From positions 1 to 60,092 of the forward strand of contig JAWKNW010000031.1 in the NCBI GenBank assembly GCA_041391505.1: DNA of 60,092 nt, given 5' to 3'. Shown here one piece after another: positions 22,103 to 30,786 of the stretch (position 1 is its first letter; the number at the start of each line of letters is the position of its first letter). The notes under the pieces were generated by a model, which did not search any database, was not told the DNA's origin, and was given only the letters and a program-made list of their open reading frames with translations. Source of the stretch: Rhodothermales bacterium (GTDB lineage: Bacteria > Bacteroidota > Rhodothermia > Rhodothermales > JAHQVL01). The translations under genes were made by a program, and so were the position numbers.

Positions 22103-23431
22103 ATGTCCTATCTGTCGCACAGCCGCGCACGCATCAAAGGGATCCGGCCGGCCATCCAGACTTTCGGACGCGTCCAGTCCGTCATCGGCCTCCTCGTGGA
22201 AGCCAGCGCCGTGCAGGCCGCTGTAGGGGAGATCTGTTATATCTATGAGAGCGATCACCCCGGGAGCCGGCGCATCAAGGCCGAGGTGGTCGGGCTGCGC
22301 GGCCAGACGTGCATCCTCATGCCGCTGGAAGTGACCGTCGGGCTTCGCGCCGGCTGCCTCGTCCAGCGCTCCGCCATCCCGCTCACGATCCAGGTGGGCG
22401 AAGCCCTCCTCGGCCGCGTGATCGACGCCAACGGGCATCCGATCGACCAGAAAGGGCCGATTCTGCTCAACGATGCGCAGCAGGTGCACCGCGAACCGCC
22501 CTCCCCCATGGAACGCCGCATGATCGACACCGCCCTCCACACGGGGGTGCGCGCGATCGACGCGATGCTCACGCTCGGACGGGGGCAGCGCATCGGCATT
22601 TTCTCGGGCTCCGGCGTCGGCAAGAGCACGCTGCTCGGCATGATCGCGCGCAACGCCCGGGCCGACGTCAACGTCATCGGGCTGATCGGCGAACGCGGCC
22701 GCGAGGTGCAGGAATTTATTGTCGACAACCTGGGCGAAGAAGGCCTGGCCCGCTCGGTCGTGGTCGCCGTCACGGGCGATCAGGCCGCGATGCACCGCGT
22801 CAAGGCCGCCAGCGTCACGCTGGCCATCGCCGAGTTTTTCCGCGATCTCGGCAAGGACGTCCTCCTGATGATGGACTCCGTCACCCGCGTCGCGATGGCC
22901 CAGCGCGAGATCGGCCTCGCCGTGGGCGAGCCGCCGACGACGCGCGGCTATACCCCGAGCGTCTTCGCCATGCTCCCCCGCCTGCTCGAACGCGCCGGCC
23001 CGGGCCGGCAGGGAACAATAACGGGTATCTTTACAGTCCTCGTCGACAGCGACGACATGAACGACCCGATCAGCGATGCCGTGCGCGGCATCCTGGATGG
23101 GCACATCGTCCTCTCCCGGCGGATCGCCGAATCGGGGCATTACCCGGCCATCGACGTGCTCCAGAGCGTGAGCCGCCTCATGCCTCGCATCACGTCGCGC
23201 GAGGACCAGGCCGTCGCCACCCGCGCCCGGCAGCTGCTTTCGGCCTATCAATCGATCGAAGACCTGCTGCGCATCGGGGCCTACGAAAAAGGATCGGATC
23301 AAACGACCGACCGCGCCATCGCGGCGCACGCGCCGCTCAAACGCTTCCTTCAGCAGAGCATGCACGACGCCTCCGGGGGCCGCCCCATCGAGGTGCTGAA
23401 GCAGGCGCTGCAGGAAGGCGCCGTCGGATAG
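22103..23431 (+). CDS. fliI: Flagellar export ATPase FliI
   Basis: FliI is the F1-beta-like ATPase that powers or primes unfolding of export substrates. The 442-residue protein has the Walker A loop SGSGVGKSTLL (about residues 169-179), the catalytic VIGLIGERGREVQEFI block (about 191-206), Walker B LLMMDSVTRVAMAQREIGLAVGEPP and the family hallmark RGYTPSVFAMLPRLLERAG. All ATPase residues appear intact. It starts 6 bp after fliH. Confidence 0.97.
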   Translation: MSYLSHSRARIKGIRPAIQTFGRVQSVIGLLVEASAVQAAVGEICYIYESDHPGSRRIKAEVVGLRGQTCILMPLEVTVGLRAGCLVQRSAIPLTIQVGEALLGRVIDANGHPIDQKGPILLNDAQQVHREPPSPMERRMIDTALHTGVRAIDAMLTLGRGQRIGIFSGSGVGKSTLLGMIARNARADVNVIGLIGERGREVQEFIVDNLGEEGLARSVVVAVTGDQAAMHRVKAASVTLAIAEFFRDLGKDVLLMMDSVTRVAMAQREIGLAVGEPPTTRGYTPSVFAMLPRLLERAGPGRQGTITGIFTVLVDSDDMNDPISDAVRGILDGHIVLSRRIAESGHYPAIDVLQSVSRLMPRITSREDQAVATRARQLLSAYQSIEDLLRIGAYEKGSDQTTDRAIAAHAPLKRFLQQSMHDASGGRPIEVLKQALQEGAVG

Positions 23432-23446
23432 CGGGCATCGCCCGTT

Positions 23447-23462
23447 TGGCCGGTCATTTGCA
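23447..23462 (+). promoter_or_regulatory. Sigma-54-type promoter before fliJ
   Basis: TGGCCGG (23447-23453), TCAT, then TTGCA (23458-23462) match 10 of 12 defined positions, with a perfect minus-12 block. Predicted start is near 23474, 39 bases before fliJ. It suggests that fliJ, the motE-like gene, fliK and flgD can be transcribed apart from the flgB operon. Confidence 0.6.
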
Positions 23463-23512
23463 CAGTGTGGGTACAGGTATAAACAACCCGCAAATCACGC
23501 GTTTCGCGCACC

Positions 23513-23974
23513 ATGGCCGGAAAGAAATTTCGTTTCTCCCTGTCGAGTGTACTCCAGGTACGGACGCACGAAACGGAGCGCGCAAAGAAGGCGCTGGCGG
23601 CCGCGATCGCGCGGCGCGTGGCGCAGGAAAAAAAGGTCGACGACGCCATGCAGGCGCTCGACACCCTGCACCGCGACGCGGCCCGGTCCGACCGGCCCGT
23701 CACCGCCTCGACCCTGCGCCAGACGGACGGGCTGCGGCTCGACGCGCAGCGCCGGCTCAAGACGGAGCAGCAGCGCCTGAAGCACTGTCTTCGGGAGGAG
23801 CAGCAGGCCCGGCGCGAGCTGGTCGACCGGCGCAGCGCCGAAGAAGCGCTCGAGACCTTGCGGGACATCGAAAAACATCGGTTCGTCCAGGCCGAAAACT
23901 ACGCTGACAACAAACTCCTCGAGGAACAGGCGCTCGACGCCTTTCGACGCAAAAACGCCTCTGATACACCATGA
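23513..23974 (+). CDS. fliJ: Flagellar export protein FliJ
   Basis: FliJ is the central coiled coil of the export ATPase complex. The 153-residue protein begins KKFRFSLSSVLQVRTHETERAKKAL (residues 3-27), the usual F-x-F-x-L-x-x-V-L-x-x-R start of FliJ, and is helical coiled coil to its end, rich in Arg, Glu, Gln and Leu. Length is typical. Its stop overlaps the start of the next gene by 4 bp (ATGA at 23971-23974), a sign of translational coupling. Confidence 0.9.
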   Translation: MAGKKFRFSLSSVLQVRTHETERAKKALAAAIARRVAQEKKVDDAMQALDTLHRDAARSDRPVTASTLRQTDGLRLDAQRRLKTEQQRLKHCLREEQQARRELVDRRSAEEALETLRDIEKHRFVQAENYADNKLLEEQALDAFRRKNASDTP

Positions 23975-24606
23975 AAATCGTACTTGCCGTAGTCCTGAGC
24001 CTCGTCTTCTTCGCCCTGGGCCTCGTGGGCACCTACATGGCGATGCCGGCGCTCGCCCCCGACATGGTCGATCAGACCGCCGCCCGGCTCGATAGCCTGG
24101 CCCAGAGCCGTCTTCCGCACGACCCGATGATGAACGCCGCCCTGATGGATTCGCTCGGCATGCCGGCCGACTCCGCCGCCCTGTATGCGGCGGCCTACGG
24201 CGCGATGGCGCCGGCGGCGCCGGATCCGGCCATCGCCACGCTGCGCGACTCCCTGCAGGACATCCACTTCCGTCTCGCCATCGAACAGGAGACCCAGAAG
24301 GTCCTCCAGAAGCGGATCGCGGAGATGGAGTCGCGCTGGGAGGAACTCCAGAAACGGTTCGACGACGCGCGCCAGATGAGCGGCACGCTCGTTAAACTCG
24401 AGGACGGCGAACTGGGCGCCCTGCTCAGCCAGCTCGACATGGATGTGATCGAGGCCATCTATCTCGAAGCGACCGCGCGAAACCGAACCCGTCTCCTCCA
24501 GATGCTGCCGGCTGAAAAAGCGTCGGCGCTCGTCAACAAACTCGCCACGCCGCAGCCGGCGCTTTCGAGCGCGGCTACCGCGCCGCCTCCGGCGCCCGGA
24601 AACTGA
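23971..24606 (+). CDS. MotE-like membrane-anchored protein (MgtE N-domain type)
   Basis: This 211-residue protein has one N-terminal membrane anchor (residues 3-25) and an Ala/Met/Pro-rich linker. A coiled coil follows at about residues 92-135, and then a small helical domain with ALLSQLDMDVIEAIYLEATARNRTRLLQMLPAEKASAL, the pattern of the MgtE intracellular N-domain. Proteins of this plan next to fliJ are known as MotE and are reported in other bacteria as chaperones or partners of the stator protein MotC or MotB. Here it overlaps fliJ by 4 bp and precedes fliK. Most of it should lie outside the cytoplasm. Confidence 0.72.
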   Translation: MKIVLAVVLSLVFFALGLVGTYMAMPALAPDMVDQTAARLDSLAQSRLPHDPMMNAALMDSLGMPADSAALYAAAYGAMAPAAPDPAIATLRDSLQDIHFRLAIEQETQKVLQKRIAEMESRWEELQKRFDDARQMSGTLVKLEDGELGALLSQLDMDVIEAIYLEATARNRTRLLQMLPAEKASALVNKLATPQPALSSAATAPPPAPGN

Positions 24607-24640
24607 TCCGGCGCCCCGCACCCCAAGACGCCCAACATCC

Positions 24641-26491
24641 ATGTCCAATATCTTGCCGCTCCAGGAGGCCGAACAGCCCCAGGGCTCGCCCCGGATTTCC
24701 ACGGTGAAGCGTGCCCGGAACGCCTTCGGCGCCCTCTTCGGGCAGGCGCTCCGAAAAAACACCGGCCCGGACGACGAGCAGCCGGCCGGCGAGGTCCGCC
24801 AGGCCGATAAAAAGCCCCGTCCCGAACCCGAGGCGGCGATGCCGTCGCGCCCCCGCCCCGAGGGCGGCGTGGAGGCGTCCCTCGACGAAACGGCGCCCAT
24901 CGCAAAGGATCACGCGCCGCGCGTGGAAAAACGCAAGGGCGCCGCGGCTCACACTGAGCGCGCGCCGCGCCGCGAGGCCCAGCCCGAGGCCTGGGCGGCG
25001 CCCCCGTTCGCGCTTCCGACGATCGACATCCCGAGTCACGACATGACGCGCGCCCGGATGAAGCCCTTCGCGGCTCCGGTGACGGGCAATCAGACCGAGA
25101 AGCGGGCGTCGCACCTGAAGCCGGCCGTCGCCGCGATGCCGGAGCATGGCGGCGAGGCCACGATCATCAATCCCGAGACGCCGGCGCGCCGCGCAGGCAG
25201 CGCCGGACCCGTACAAAAAGGCGACCCGGCTCAAAAAGGCGACCCGGCCATTCGGACTTCCGAGGCACAACCAGCCTCCCGATCGGGTCACGCCCCGGCG
25301 GGAGCATCCGCCGAGGACAAGCAGACCGCCATCCGACCGGAAGGACGGCTGCCGGCCTCCGCGAGCGATGCGGTCCGCGGAGAGCCGTCTGAGGCACCGG
25401 ACGGCGTCGCGGCGTCGCGCGAAGCGGATGCGTCCGCCGCGTCGGGGCGGCACCACACCGAACCGAATGCACGGGCCGAAGCCGCGCCACGCGCCGTGCC
25501 CGAGCGCCCGGCCGCGCAGACGGAGCGTCCGCAGCCCGCCTCGCCTTTTTCGTTTCGCATCCGCGACGAGTTGACCGGGCCGGCTACCGGCTCGAGCGCG
25601 AAACCGCCCTCGGGCGACGACCTTCTGCTGCTGAAACGGCTGGCCGATCAGCGACCGGGGCTCCAGCTCTCCGTGCCGGCGCCCGGCGCCGAAGAAAAAC
25701 CGGCCGTGAAGCCGCGACCGGAGCGCCGGGCGGATGCGACGGCGGACGCGGCTCCGGAGCTGGCGCCACGTCGCAGCGCGCCGCAGGAAGACGCGCCGGC
25801 GCCCCGCGCCGCGCGTTCGGACGAGGGCCGGCAACAGCCCGCGCAGGATGACGGCGGCCCGTCCTATGCGCCGGCCGATCAGCAGAACACGCCGGCCGCG
25901 CCGCTGTCGACGCCCCAGGAGGCGGCGCTGCGTGCGGGCATGGATCCGATCGAGCCGCATCGCGAGAAGCGCGTCGACCGGAGCGCCGGCTCCGCGGCCG
26001 GGCTGGGCAAAGGCCTCGACGCGCCCGCGCTGATGGGCATGGACAAGGCGGACCGCGCCGGCGGGACGGCGCGCGCGCCGCATACGCCCGCCTGGGTTCA
26101 GCAGTTCATGGAGCGGTCGGCCGCGCGGGGCGACGCCAACACGTGGAAGACGCTCGAGATGCGCCTCGACGAAGGCGACGGCATGGTCACCATCAAGGTG
26201 ATGCGCAACCAGGAAAAAGTAGCCGTTTCGGTCGGGTTTTCCGACCCGACGCTCCGGGCCCAGGCCGAATCGCAAGTCGCCCAGATCGTCGATGCCCTGC
26301 AAATGCACTATCAGGCGGACGTTGACTTCTCCTTTTTCCAATCCGGCAAGGAATCTGTATTCGACCATACGGCCGGCCGGCCGTCGGCGGGCGGCTCCGA
26401 GACGCGCGGCGGCTCGGCAGCGACCGTGGAGGCGCCCTCCCCCGTGGAGGTGCGCGCCGGCGCCGACGGACACTACGTGTGGGTTGGATAA
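24641..26491 (+). CDS. fliK: Hook-length control protein FliK
   Basis: FliK measures hook length and switches export from hook to filament subunits. The 616-residue product has a long low-complexity body rich in Ala, Pro, Arg and Glu (about residues 40-460), which fits the extended ruler part. The compact C-terminal domain (about residues 495-575) has LEMRLDEGDGMVTIKVMRNQEKVAV and FSDPTLRAQAESQVAQIVDAL, the FliK C-terminal switch region. The N-terminal body is poorly conserved in all FliK proteins, so identity rests on the C-domain and on the position between fliJ and flgD. It contains an 18-bp tandem duplication (25214-25249), giving repeated QKGDPA. Confidence 0.85.
   Translation: MSNILPLQEAEQPQGSPRISTVKRARNAFGALFGQALRKNTGPDDEQPAGEVRQADKKPRPEPEAAMPSRPRPEGGVEASLDETAPIAKDHAPRVEKRKGAAAHTERAPRREAQPEAWAAPPFALPTIDIPSHDMTRARMKPFAAPVTGNQTEKRASHLKPAVAAMPEHGGEATIINPETPARRAGSAGPVQKGDPAQKGDPAIRTSEAQPASRSGHAPAGASAEDKQTAIRPEGRLPASASDAVRGEPSEAPDGVAASREADASAASGRHHTEPNARAEAAPRAVPERPAAQTERPQPASPFSFRIRDELTGPATGSSAKPPSGDDLLLLKRLADQRPGLQLSVPAPGAEEKPAVKPRPERRADATADAAPELAPRRSAPQEDAPAPRAARSDEGRQQPAQDDGGPSYAPADQQNTPAAPLSTPQEAALRAGMDPIEPHREKRVDRSAGSAAGLGKGLDAPALMGMDKADRAGGTARAPHTPAWVQQFMERSAARGDANTWKTLEMRLDEGDGMVTIKVMRNQEKVAVSVGFSDPTLRAQAESQVAQIVDALQMHYQADVDFSFFQSGKESVFDHTAGRPSAGGSETRGGSAATVEAPSPVEVRAGADGHYVWVG
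25214..25249 (+). repeat. 18-bp tandem duplication inside fliK
   Basis: The unit CAAAAAGGCGACCCGGC plus one base occurs twice in direct tandem, differing at a single base, and keeps the reading frame. It lies in the disordered ruler region, where length changes could alter hook length. Confidence 0.7.
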
Positions 26492-26519
26492 CCCCCTTTC
26501 ACCACAGCAACATCACCCC

Positions 26520-27194
26520 ATGGATATCACCCAGATCACTTCATCCCAGGCCCAGCAGACCCCGCTCGGCGGCGTAGCCAACCAGACGATGGGGCGGGAC
26601 GACTTCCTGCTGCTCCTGGTCACCCAGCTGAGCAACCAGGACCCGCTCAATCCGATGGACGGCCAGCAGTTCGCCGCCCAGCTGGCGCAGTTCTCGTCGC
26701 TGGAACAGCTCATCAACCTGAACGACGGGATGGCCCAGAGCGCCCAGCTGAACGGGTTGCTCGCCCAGAGCATCAACTCGGGCGTCGCGGCCGGCCTGAT
26801 CGGCAAGGACGTCGAGGCCGTGGGCAACCAGCTCCGGTTCGACGGCACCGAAGGCACGACCATGCACTACGAACTCGACCACGCCGCCGCGAGCGTGTCG
26901 ATCGACGTCTTCGACGAGGCCGGCCGCAAGGTGCGGACGATCGAAGCCGGCGGGCAGGGCAAGGGCGAACGCAGCGCCAACTGGGACGGCAAGGGCGAGG
27001 ACGGAGCGGACCTCCCCGCGGGTACCTACACCTTCAAGGTGAACGCCACCGATGCCGCCGGCAATACCGTCAACGCCACGCACCTCATGCGCGGCAATGT
27101 GGATCGCGTCTCCTTCAGCCAGGACGGCATCCTGCTGTGGATAGGCGACCAATCGATCCCCATGGGCAACGTCCGCTCCGTCATCGGGGCGTGA
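26520..27194 (+). CDS. flgD: Hook cap / assembly protein FlgD
   Basis: FlgD forms the cap under which hook subunits assemble. The 224-residue protein has the family N-terminal domain with GRDDFLLLLVTQLSNQDPLNPMD and FAAQLAQFSSLEQLINLN (about residues 23-70). An Ig-like and Tudor-like region follows, ending DGILLWIGDQSIPMGNVRSVI. The ATG at 26520 gives MDITQITSSQ; the longer open frame upstream overlaps the end of fliK and is not needed. It starts 28 bp after fliK. Confidence 0.96.
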   Translation: MDITQITSSQAQQTPLGGVANQTMGRDDFLLLLVTQLSNQDPLNPMDGQQFAAQLAQFSSLEQLINLNDGMAQSAQLNGLLAQSINSGVAAGLIGKDVEAVGNQLRFDGTEGTTMHYELDHAAASVSIDVFDEAGRKVRTIEAGGQGKGERSANWDGKGEDGADLPAGTYTFKVNATDAAGNTVNATHLMRGNVDRVSFSQDGILLWIGDQSIPMGNVRSVIGA

Positions 27195-27306
27195 CCAACC
27201 GAAACTCGGCCTTTTCTCGCAGGGGTCGATCCTATTCCGGAATCCAGGTTCAGGGTTCGTAGCACATCCACGGCCTCGAGCCGCCCTGAGCCTGTATGCC
27301 AGAACC

Positions 27307-27328
27307 GTCATGGAGACCGCTCCATGAC
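27307..27328. promoter_or_regulatory. Perfect inverted repeat upstream of flgE
   Basis: GTCATGGAG at 27307-27315 and CTCCATGAC at 27320-27328 are exact complements around ACCG. There is no T-tract. It could be a binding site for a dimeric activator or an mRNA hairpin. Confidence 0.45.
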
Positions 27329-27359
27329 TCCTTTCCTACTTCCGTTCAATCAACCCATC

Positions 27360-27375
27360 CGGCACGCTGGATTCC
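27360..27375 (+). promoter_or_regulatory. Weak sigma-54-like site before flgE
   Basis: CGGCACG, four bases, then ATTCC match 8 of 12 defined positions; the minus-24 block is nearly perfect but the minus-12 GC is changed to TC. Predicted start would be near 27386, 64 bases before flgE. Confidence 0.3.
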
Positions 27376-27449
27376 CGAGCGGGAAAACGGCTAGCCGGAC
27401 CGCGGCCCCCTCGCACACTGCTGCGGGTTATAACACCTCGAATACTCTT

Positions 27450-28721
27450 ATGATGCGTTCTTTAGGCAGTGGAGTCTCCGGACTCGTCAACCACCAGACG
27501 CGTATGGATGTCGTTGGCAACAACATCGCCAACGTCAACACGATTGCGTTCAAGCGGAGCCGTACCGCGTTCAACGAATTGCTGGCGCAAGAAGTGTCGA
27601 GCAACGCCTTCAACCCCTCGTTCGTCGGTCTCGGCCTCGGCCTGAACGCGATCGACGTGAGCTGGTCGCAGGGTGCGCTCGAAACGACCAACAACGCCAC
27701 CGACCTCGCCATCAACGGCGACGGCTTCTTCATCGTCCGCGACGGCCAGCGCGAACTCCTGACGCGCGCCGGCAACTTCGCGTTCAACCGCGCCGGCGAA
27801 ATGGTCACGTCCAGCGGCCTCAACGTCCAGGGCTTCGCGATCGACACCGCGACCGGCCTCCCGGACATGACCCGCGTCCAGGACATCGCGATCGACCTCG
27901 CGGCGGTGTCGCCGCCGCGGTACACGTCGGAAGTCTCGATCGCCGGCAACCTCGACGCCGCGATGTCCGACAACGGCGGCGTCAACCCGGACACGTACGA
28001 CATGTCCACCGTCGTGTACGACGAACAGGGCAACAAGTACTCGATGATCTTCTCCTTCGAGAAGATCAGCGCCGACGGGGCCGACCCCGACCAGTACCAG
28101 GTCACCGTCACCGGCGACCCGACGACGGCGCCTTTCGGCGGCGTATCGACGGTCTTCACGGTCGAGTTCGGCACCGACGGCCTGCTGCAGTCGGTCGACG
28201 GCGTCGCGCTTACGGACCCGGCCTTCGCCCTCCCGACGATCGGCTGGGACCCCGCGTACGTCAACATCACCGGCGCCGACACGATCGACATCGACATCAC
28301 GAGCATCACGCAGTTCCGCGAGACCAGCTCGGCCGTCGTGACGGATCAGAACGGCACGTCCTCGGGCAAGCTGGTCGGCTTCACGTTCGACCTCAACGGC
28401 ATGCTCGAACTCAATTTCGACAACGGGCAGACGGTGCAGGTCTACCAGCTCGCGATGGGCAACGCCAACAACATCAAGGGCCTCGAGACGCTGGGCAACA
28501 ACCTGTACGGCGCCACCGAGACCTCGGGCAGCATCAAGCGCGGCCGGGCCGGCGTGGAAATCGGCGCCGACATCGTCTCCGGGGCGCTCGAAATGAGCAA
28601 CGTGGACCTCACGAACGAGTTTGCGGAAATGATCAAGACGCAGCGCGGCTTCCAGGCCTCCGCCCGTGTGATCCGTACCGCGGACGAACTCCTGACGGAA
28701 ATCGTCAACCTCAAGCGCTAA
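27450..28721 (+). CDS. flgE: Hook protein FlgE
   Basis: FlgE polymerises into the hook, the universal joint of the flagellum. From the ATG at 27450 the product is 423 residues and begins MMRSLGSGVSGLVNHQTRMD, then VVGNNIANVNTIAFKRSRTAF, the family N-terminal motif. NNATDLAINGDGFFIV follows at about residue 83, and the C-terminal motif is EMSNVDLTNEFAEMIKTQRGFQASARVIRTADELLTEIVNLKR. A longer frame from 27324 would add 42 residues before this start that do not match the family. The length is typical. A terminator follows, ending the operon. Confidence 0.95.
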   Translation: MMRSLGSGVSGLVNHQTRMDVVGNNIANVNTIAFKRSRTAFNELLAQEVSSNAFNPSFVGLGLGLNAIDVSWSQGALETTNNATDLAINGDGFFIVRDGQRELLTRAGNFAFNRAGEMVTSSGLNVQGFAIDTATGLPDMTRVQDIAIDLAAVSPPRYTSEVSIAGNLDAAMSDNGGVNPDTYDMSTVVYDEQGNKYSMIFSFEKISADGADPDQYQVTVTGDPTTAPFGGVSTVFTVEFGTDGLLQSVDGVALTDPAFALPTIGWDPAYVNITGADTIDIDITSITQFRETSSAVVTDQNGTSSGKLVGFTFDLNGMLELNFDNGQTVQVYQLAMGNANNIKGLETLGNNLYGATETSGSIKRGRAGVEIGADIVSGALEMSNVDLTNEFAEMIKTQRGFQASARVIRTADELLTEIVNLKR

Positions 28722-28745
28722 TCCAGACCACCGGTTCAGCCGGCG

Positions 28746-28778
28746 CCCCGCTCTCTTTCGAGGGAGCGGGGTTTTTTT
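28746..28778 (+). terminator. Intrinsic terminator after flgE
   Basis: CCCCGCTC pairs with GAGCGGGG with a short inner stem and loop, followed by seven T. It closes the flgB-flgE operon before the chemotaxis promoter. Confidence 0.9.
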
Positions 28779-28802
28779 ATGGGATCCGGCATCCACGAAG
28801 CG

Positions 28803-28830
28803 TTAAGGGGGCCCCGGGGCCTGCCGATAC
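28803..28830 (+). promoter_or_regulatory. Sigma-28-type promoter of the che operon (cheW)
   Basis: TTAA at 28803-28806 and GCCGATAC at 28823-28830, with a 16-base GC-rich spacer, one base longer than at the other sites. Predicted start is near 28837, 55 bases before cheW. Confidence 0.65.
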
Positions 28831-28891
28831 CCCCCATTGATTACGCCTCGTGGCCATTTGTCAGACCGGACGACGTTCAAGAGTAACCGTT

Positions 28892-29383
28892 ATGAGCCAA
28901 CACACCGACGATCATACGAACCTTCTCCAAATCGTGAGCTTCGTGATAGGCGACGAGGAGTTTGGCGTCGATATCCTCAATGTGCAAGAAATCATTCGAC
29001 CCGTCGAGATCACGCGCGTGCCGAACACCACCGACTTCGTGGTCGGCGTCATCAACCTGCGCGGCAAGATCGTACCGGTGGTCGATCTCAGGAAGCGGTT
29101 CGGGATGCCCAGCCACGAGCGCGACAAAAACACGCGCATCGTCGTGATCGAAATCCAGGAGCAGGTCGTCGGCTTCATGATCGACATGGTGCGTCAGGTC
29201 ATCCGCCTCGACCGCACCACCATCGAACCGCCCCCCGAACTGGCCACCGGCAAGGATGCGCAGTACATCCGCGGCGTCGCCCGTCTGGAAGACCGCCTGC
29301 TCACCCTGATCGATCTCGAAGTGCTGCTGCGCGACGACACACAAGCCGTTCTTGACGCCGTCCCGCAGCACGCGGGCGCCTAA
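28892..29383 (+). CDS. cheW: Chemotaxis coupling protein CheW
   Basis: CheW links chemoreceptors to CheA. The 163-residue protein is one CheW domain: LQIVSFVIGDEEFGVDILNVQEIIRPVEITRVPNTTDFVVGVINLRGKIVPVVDLRKRFG (about residues 11-70) is the whole receptor- and kinase-binding half and is fully canonical. The ATG at 28892 is chosen over a GTG upstream, as it starts just before the domain and fits the predicted transcript. It leads a cheW-cheR cluster; the cheR start lies 10 bp after its stop. Confidence 0.96.
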   Translation: MSQHTDDHTNLLQIVSFVIGDEEFGVDILNVQEIIRPVEITRVPNTTDFVVGVINLRGKIVPVVDLRKRFGMPSHERDKNTRIVVIEIQEQVVGFMIDMVRQVIRLDRTTIEPPPELATGKDAQYIRGVARLEDRLLTLIDLEVLLRDDTQAVLDAVPQHAGA

Positions 29384-29393
29384 CGCTTCTTCT

Positions 29394-30251
29394 ATGTCCG
29401 CATTAGACCACTTATCCATGACGCTCACGGACGACCTGTTTGAGCAATTCAGGCAGTTGATCTATGCGCGCACGGGCATCTATTTCCAGGACAACAAGCG
29501 ATACCTGCTGGAGACGCGTCTGGGTAAGCGGCTGCTGGAACTGGGATACTCGCACTTCAAGGAGTATTACGAGCTGCTGAGCAAGCGCAACAGTCCGCAG
29601 GAGTTGTCCGCGTGCGTGAACATCATCACGATCAACGAGACCTTCTTCTTTCGGGCCGTCCGGCAGTTCGAGATCCTGGAACAGAACATCCTGCCCGATC
29701 TCATCGCGGCGCGTCTCAAGCAAAGCAAGAACACGATCCGGCTGTGGAGCGCCGCGTGTTCGAGCGGCGAGGAGGCCTATACCCTGGCGCTGATCCTCAA
29801 CGAGAAGTTTCGGCCCCGGTACCCGCAGGTACGGTTCGAGATCGTCGCCACGGACATCAACACGGAAGTGCTCGCCAAGGCGGAGGAAGGCATCTACAGC
29901 GCGTATGCGATCCGCAACGTGCCGCCGGCCTATCTGGCCAAGTACTTCAAGAAAGACGGCGACCACTACATCCTGTCGCCGGAAATCAAGAAGCTCGTCC
30001 GCTTCCGCCGGGTCAACCTGTTCGACCGGACGGAGATGCTCAGCGTCTCCGGCATCGATATCGCCTTCTGCGCGAATGTGCTGATCTATTTCGACCGCGA
30101 ATCCAAGGCCCAGGCCGTCTCCTCGATCTACAACAGCATGAACGCGGGCGGCAGCTTCTTCCTCGGCTACTCCGAAAACCTGTACGGCATCGAGCACGGC
30201 TTCGCCTCCGTACGCATGGACGGCATCATGATCTATCGACGTGAAGCCTGA
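29394..30251 (+). CDS. cheR: Chemoreceptor methyltransferase CheR
   Basis: CheR methylates glutamates on chemoreceptors using S-adenosylmethionine, for adaptation. The 285-residue product has the all-helical N-domain (IYARTGIYFQDNKRYLLETRL), the NETFFFRAVRQFEIL motif (about residues 83-97), the SAM site LWSAACSSGEEAYTLAL (about 118-134), ATDINTEVLAKAEEGIYSAY, and FCANVLIYFDRESKAQ. All are canonical. The ATG at 29394 sits 10 bp after cheW; a longer frame from 29352 overlaps cheW. No receptor gene is in the window. Confidence 0.96.
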   Translation: MSALDHLSMTLTDDLFEQFRQLIYARTGIYFQDNKRYLLETRLGKRLLELGYSHFKEYYELLSKRNSPQELSACVNIITINETFFFRAVRQFEILEQNILPDLIAARLKQSKNTIRLWSAACSSGEEAYTLALILNEKFRPRYPQVRFEIVATDINTEVLAKAEEGIYSAYAIRNVPPAYLAKYFKKDGDHYILSPEIKKLVRFRRVNLFDRTEMLSVSGIDIAFCANVLIYFDRESKAQAVSSIYNSMNAGGSFFLGYSENLYGIEHGFASVRMDGIMIYRREA

Positions 30252-30413
30252 CCCGATCACACACGCAAAAAAGTACATCATGAGTTATTCCAAACCCGTT
30301 TCGTCCGATACCCCTCACGTGGTGGACCGTCCGCGCCGTAACGCGGAGGAGTCGACCCGTGATCGCACAAGATCCATCACGAATTGCCTGAACCCCCGTT
30401 AATCGAGACAGCT
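30252..30413 (+). other. cheR-cheY gap with a promoter and a doubtful small ORF
   Basis: This 162-bp gap holds the sigma-28-type site at 30285-30311. A 40-codon ATG frame (30280-30402) overlaps that promoter and matches nothing known, so I do not call it a gene. Confidence 0.55.
30285..30311 (+). promoter_or_regulatory. Sigma-28-type promoter before cheY
   Basis: TTAT at 30285-30288, a 15-base spacer and TCCGATAC at 30304-30311 differ from the local consensus at one base in each block. Predicted start is near 30318, about 96 bases before cheY. Confidence 0.5.
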
Positions 30414-30785
30414 ATGAAGTTTTTAGTCGTAGACGATTCGCCAACGATGCGCCGAATTGTGTGCAACGCCTTGATGGAAATCGGTTATACCGACCTGACC
30501 GAGGCGGAGGACGGCCAGAAAGCGATGGAGAAGCTCAGCAGCGAAGCGATCGACTTCGTTATCACGGACTGGAACATGCCGAACATGAACGGTCTGGAGC
30601 TGACGAAGAGCATCCGCAAGCACGAGACCCTGGGCAACCTTCCGATCCTGATGGTTACGACGCGCGGCTTGAAAGAGGATGTGCTTTCGGCCATGCAGGC
30701 GAAGGTGAACAACTACGTCATCAAGCCCTTCACGCCCGACATTCTTCGGGATAAGATCGACATGATTCTCAAAATCGGCTCGTGA
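30414..30785 (+). CDS. cheY: Chemotaxis response regulator CheY
   Basis: CheY, when phosphorylated by CheA, binds the motor switch to change rotation. The 123-residue single receiver has D7/D8, phosphoacceptor D52 in VITDWNMPNMNG, the switch Thr in MVTTRG, Y101 and K104 (NNYVIKPF). The D-W-N-M-P signature and the tyrosine are typical of true chemotaxis CheY rather than a general receiver. The ATG at 30414 gives the family length. cheZ begins one base after its stop. Confidence 0.95.
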   Translation: MKFLVVDDSPTMRRIVCNALMEIGYTDLTEAEDGQKAMEKLSSEAIDFVITDWNMPNMNGLELTKSIRKHETLGNLPILMVTTRGLKEDVLSAMQAKVNNYVIKPFTPDILRDKIDMILKIGS

Positions 30786-30786
30786 G

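Larger units (their letters stand above)
27195..27449 (+). other. flgD-flgE gap with dyad symmetry
   Basis: This 255-bp stretch holds a two-unit trace of the GGTTCAA heptamer (27246-27259), a perfect 9-bp inverted repeat with a four-base loop (27307-27328), and a weak sigma-54-like site (27360-27375). An ATG at 27324 opens a frame in phase with flgE, but the first 42 codons do not resemble FlgE. Confidence 0.5.

Noticed and set aside
30280..30402. 40-codon ATG frame between cheR and cheY.
   Set aside because: It overlaps the sigma-28-type site, has no ribosome binding site, and its sequence matches nothing known.
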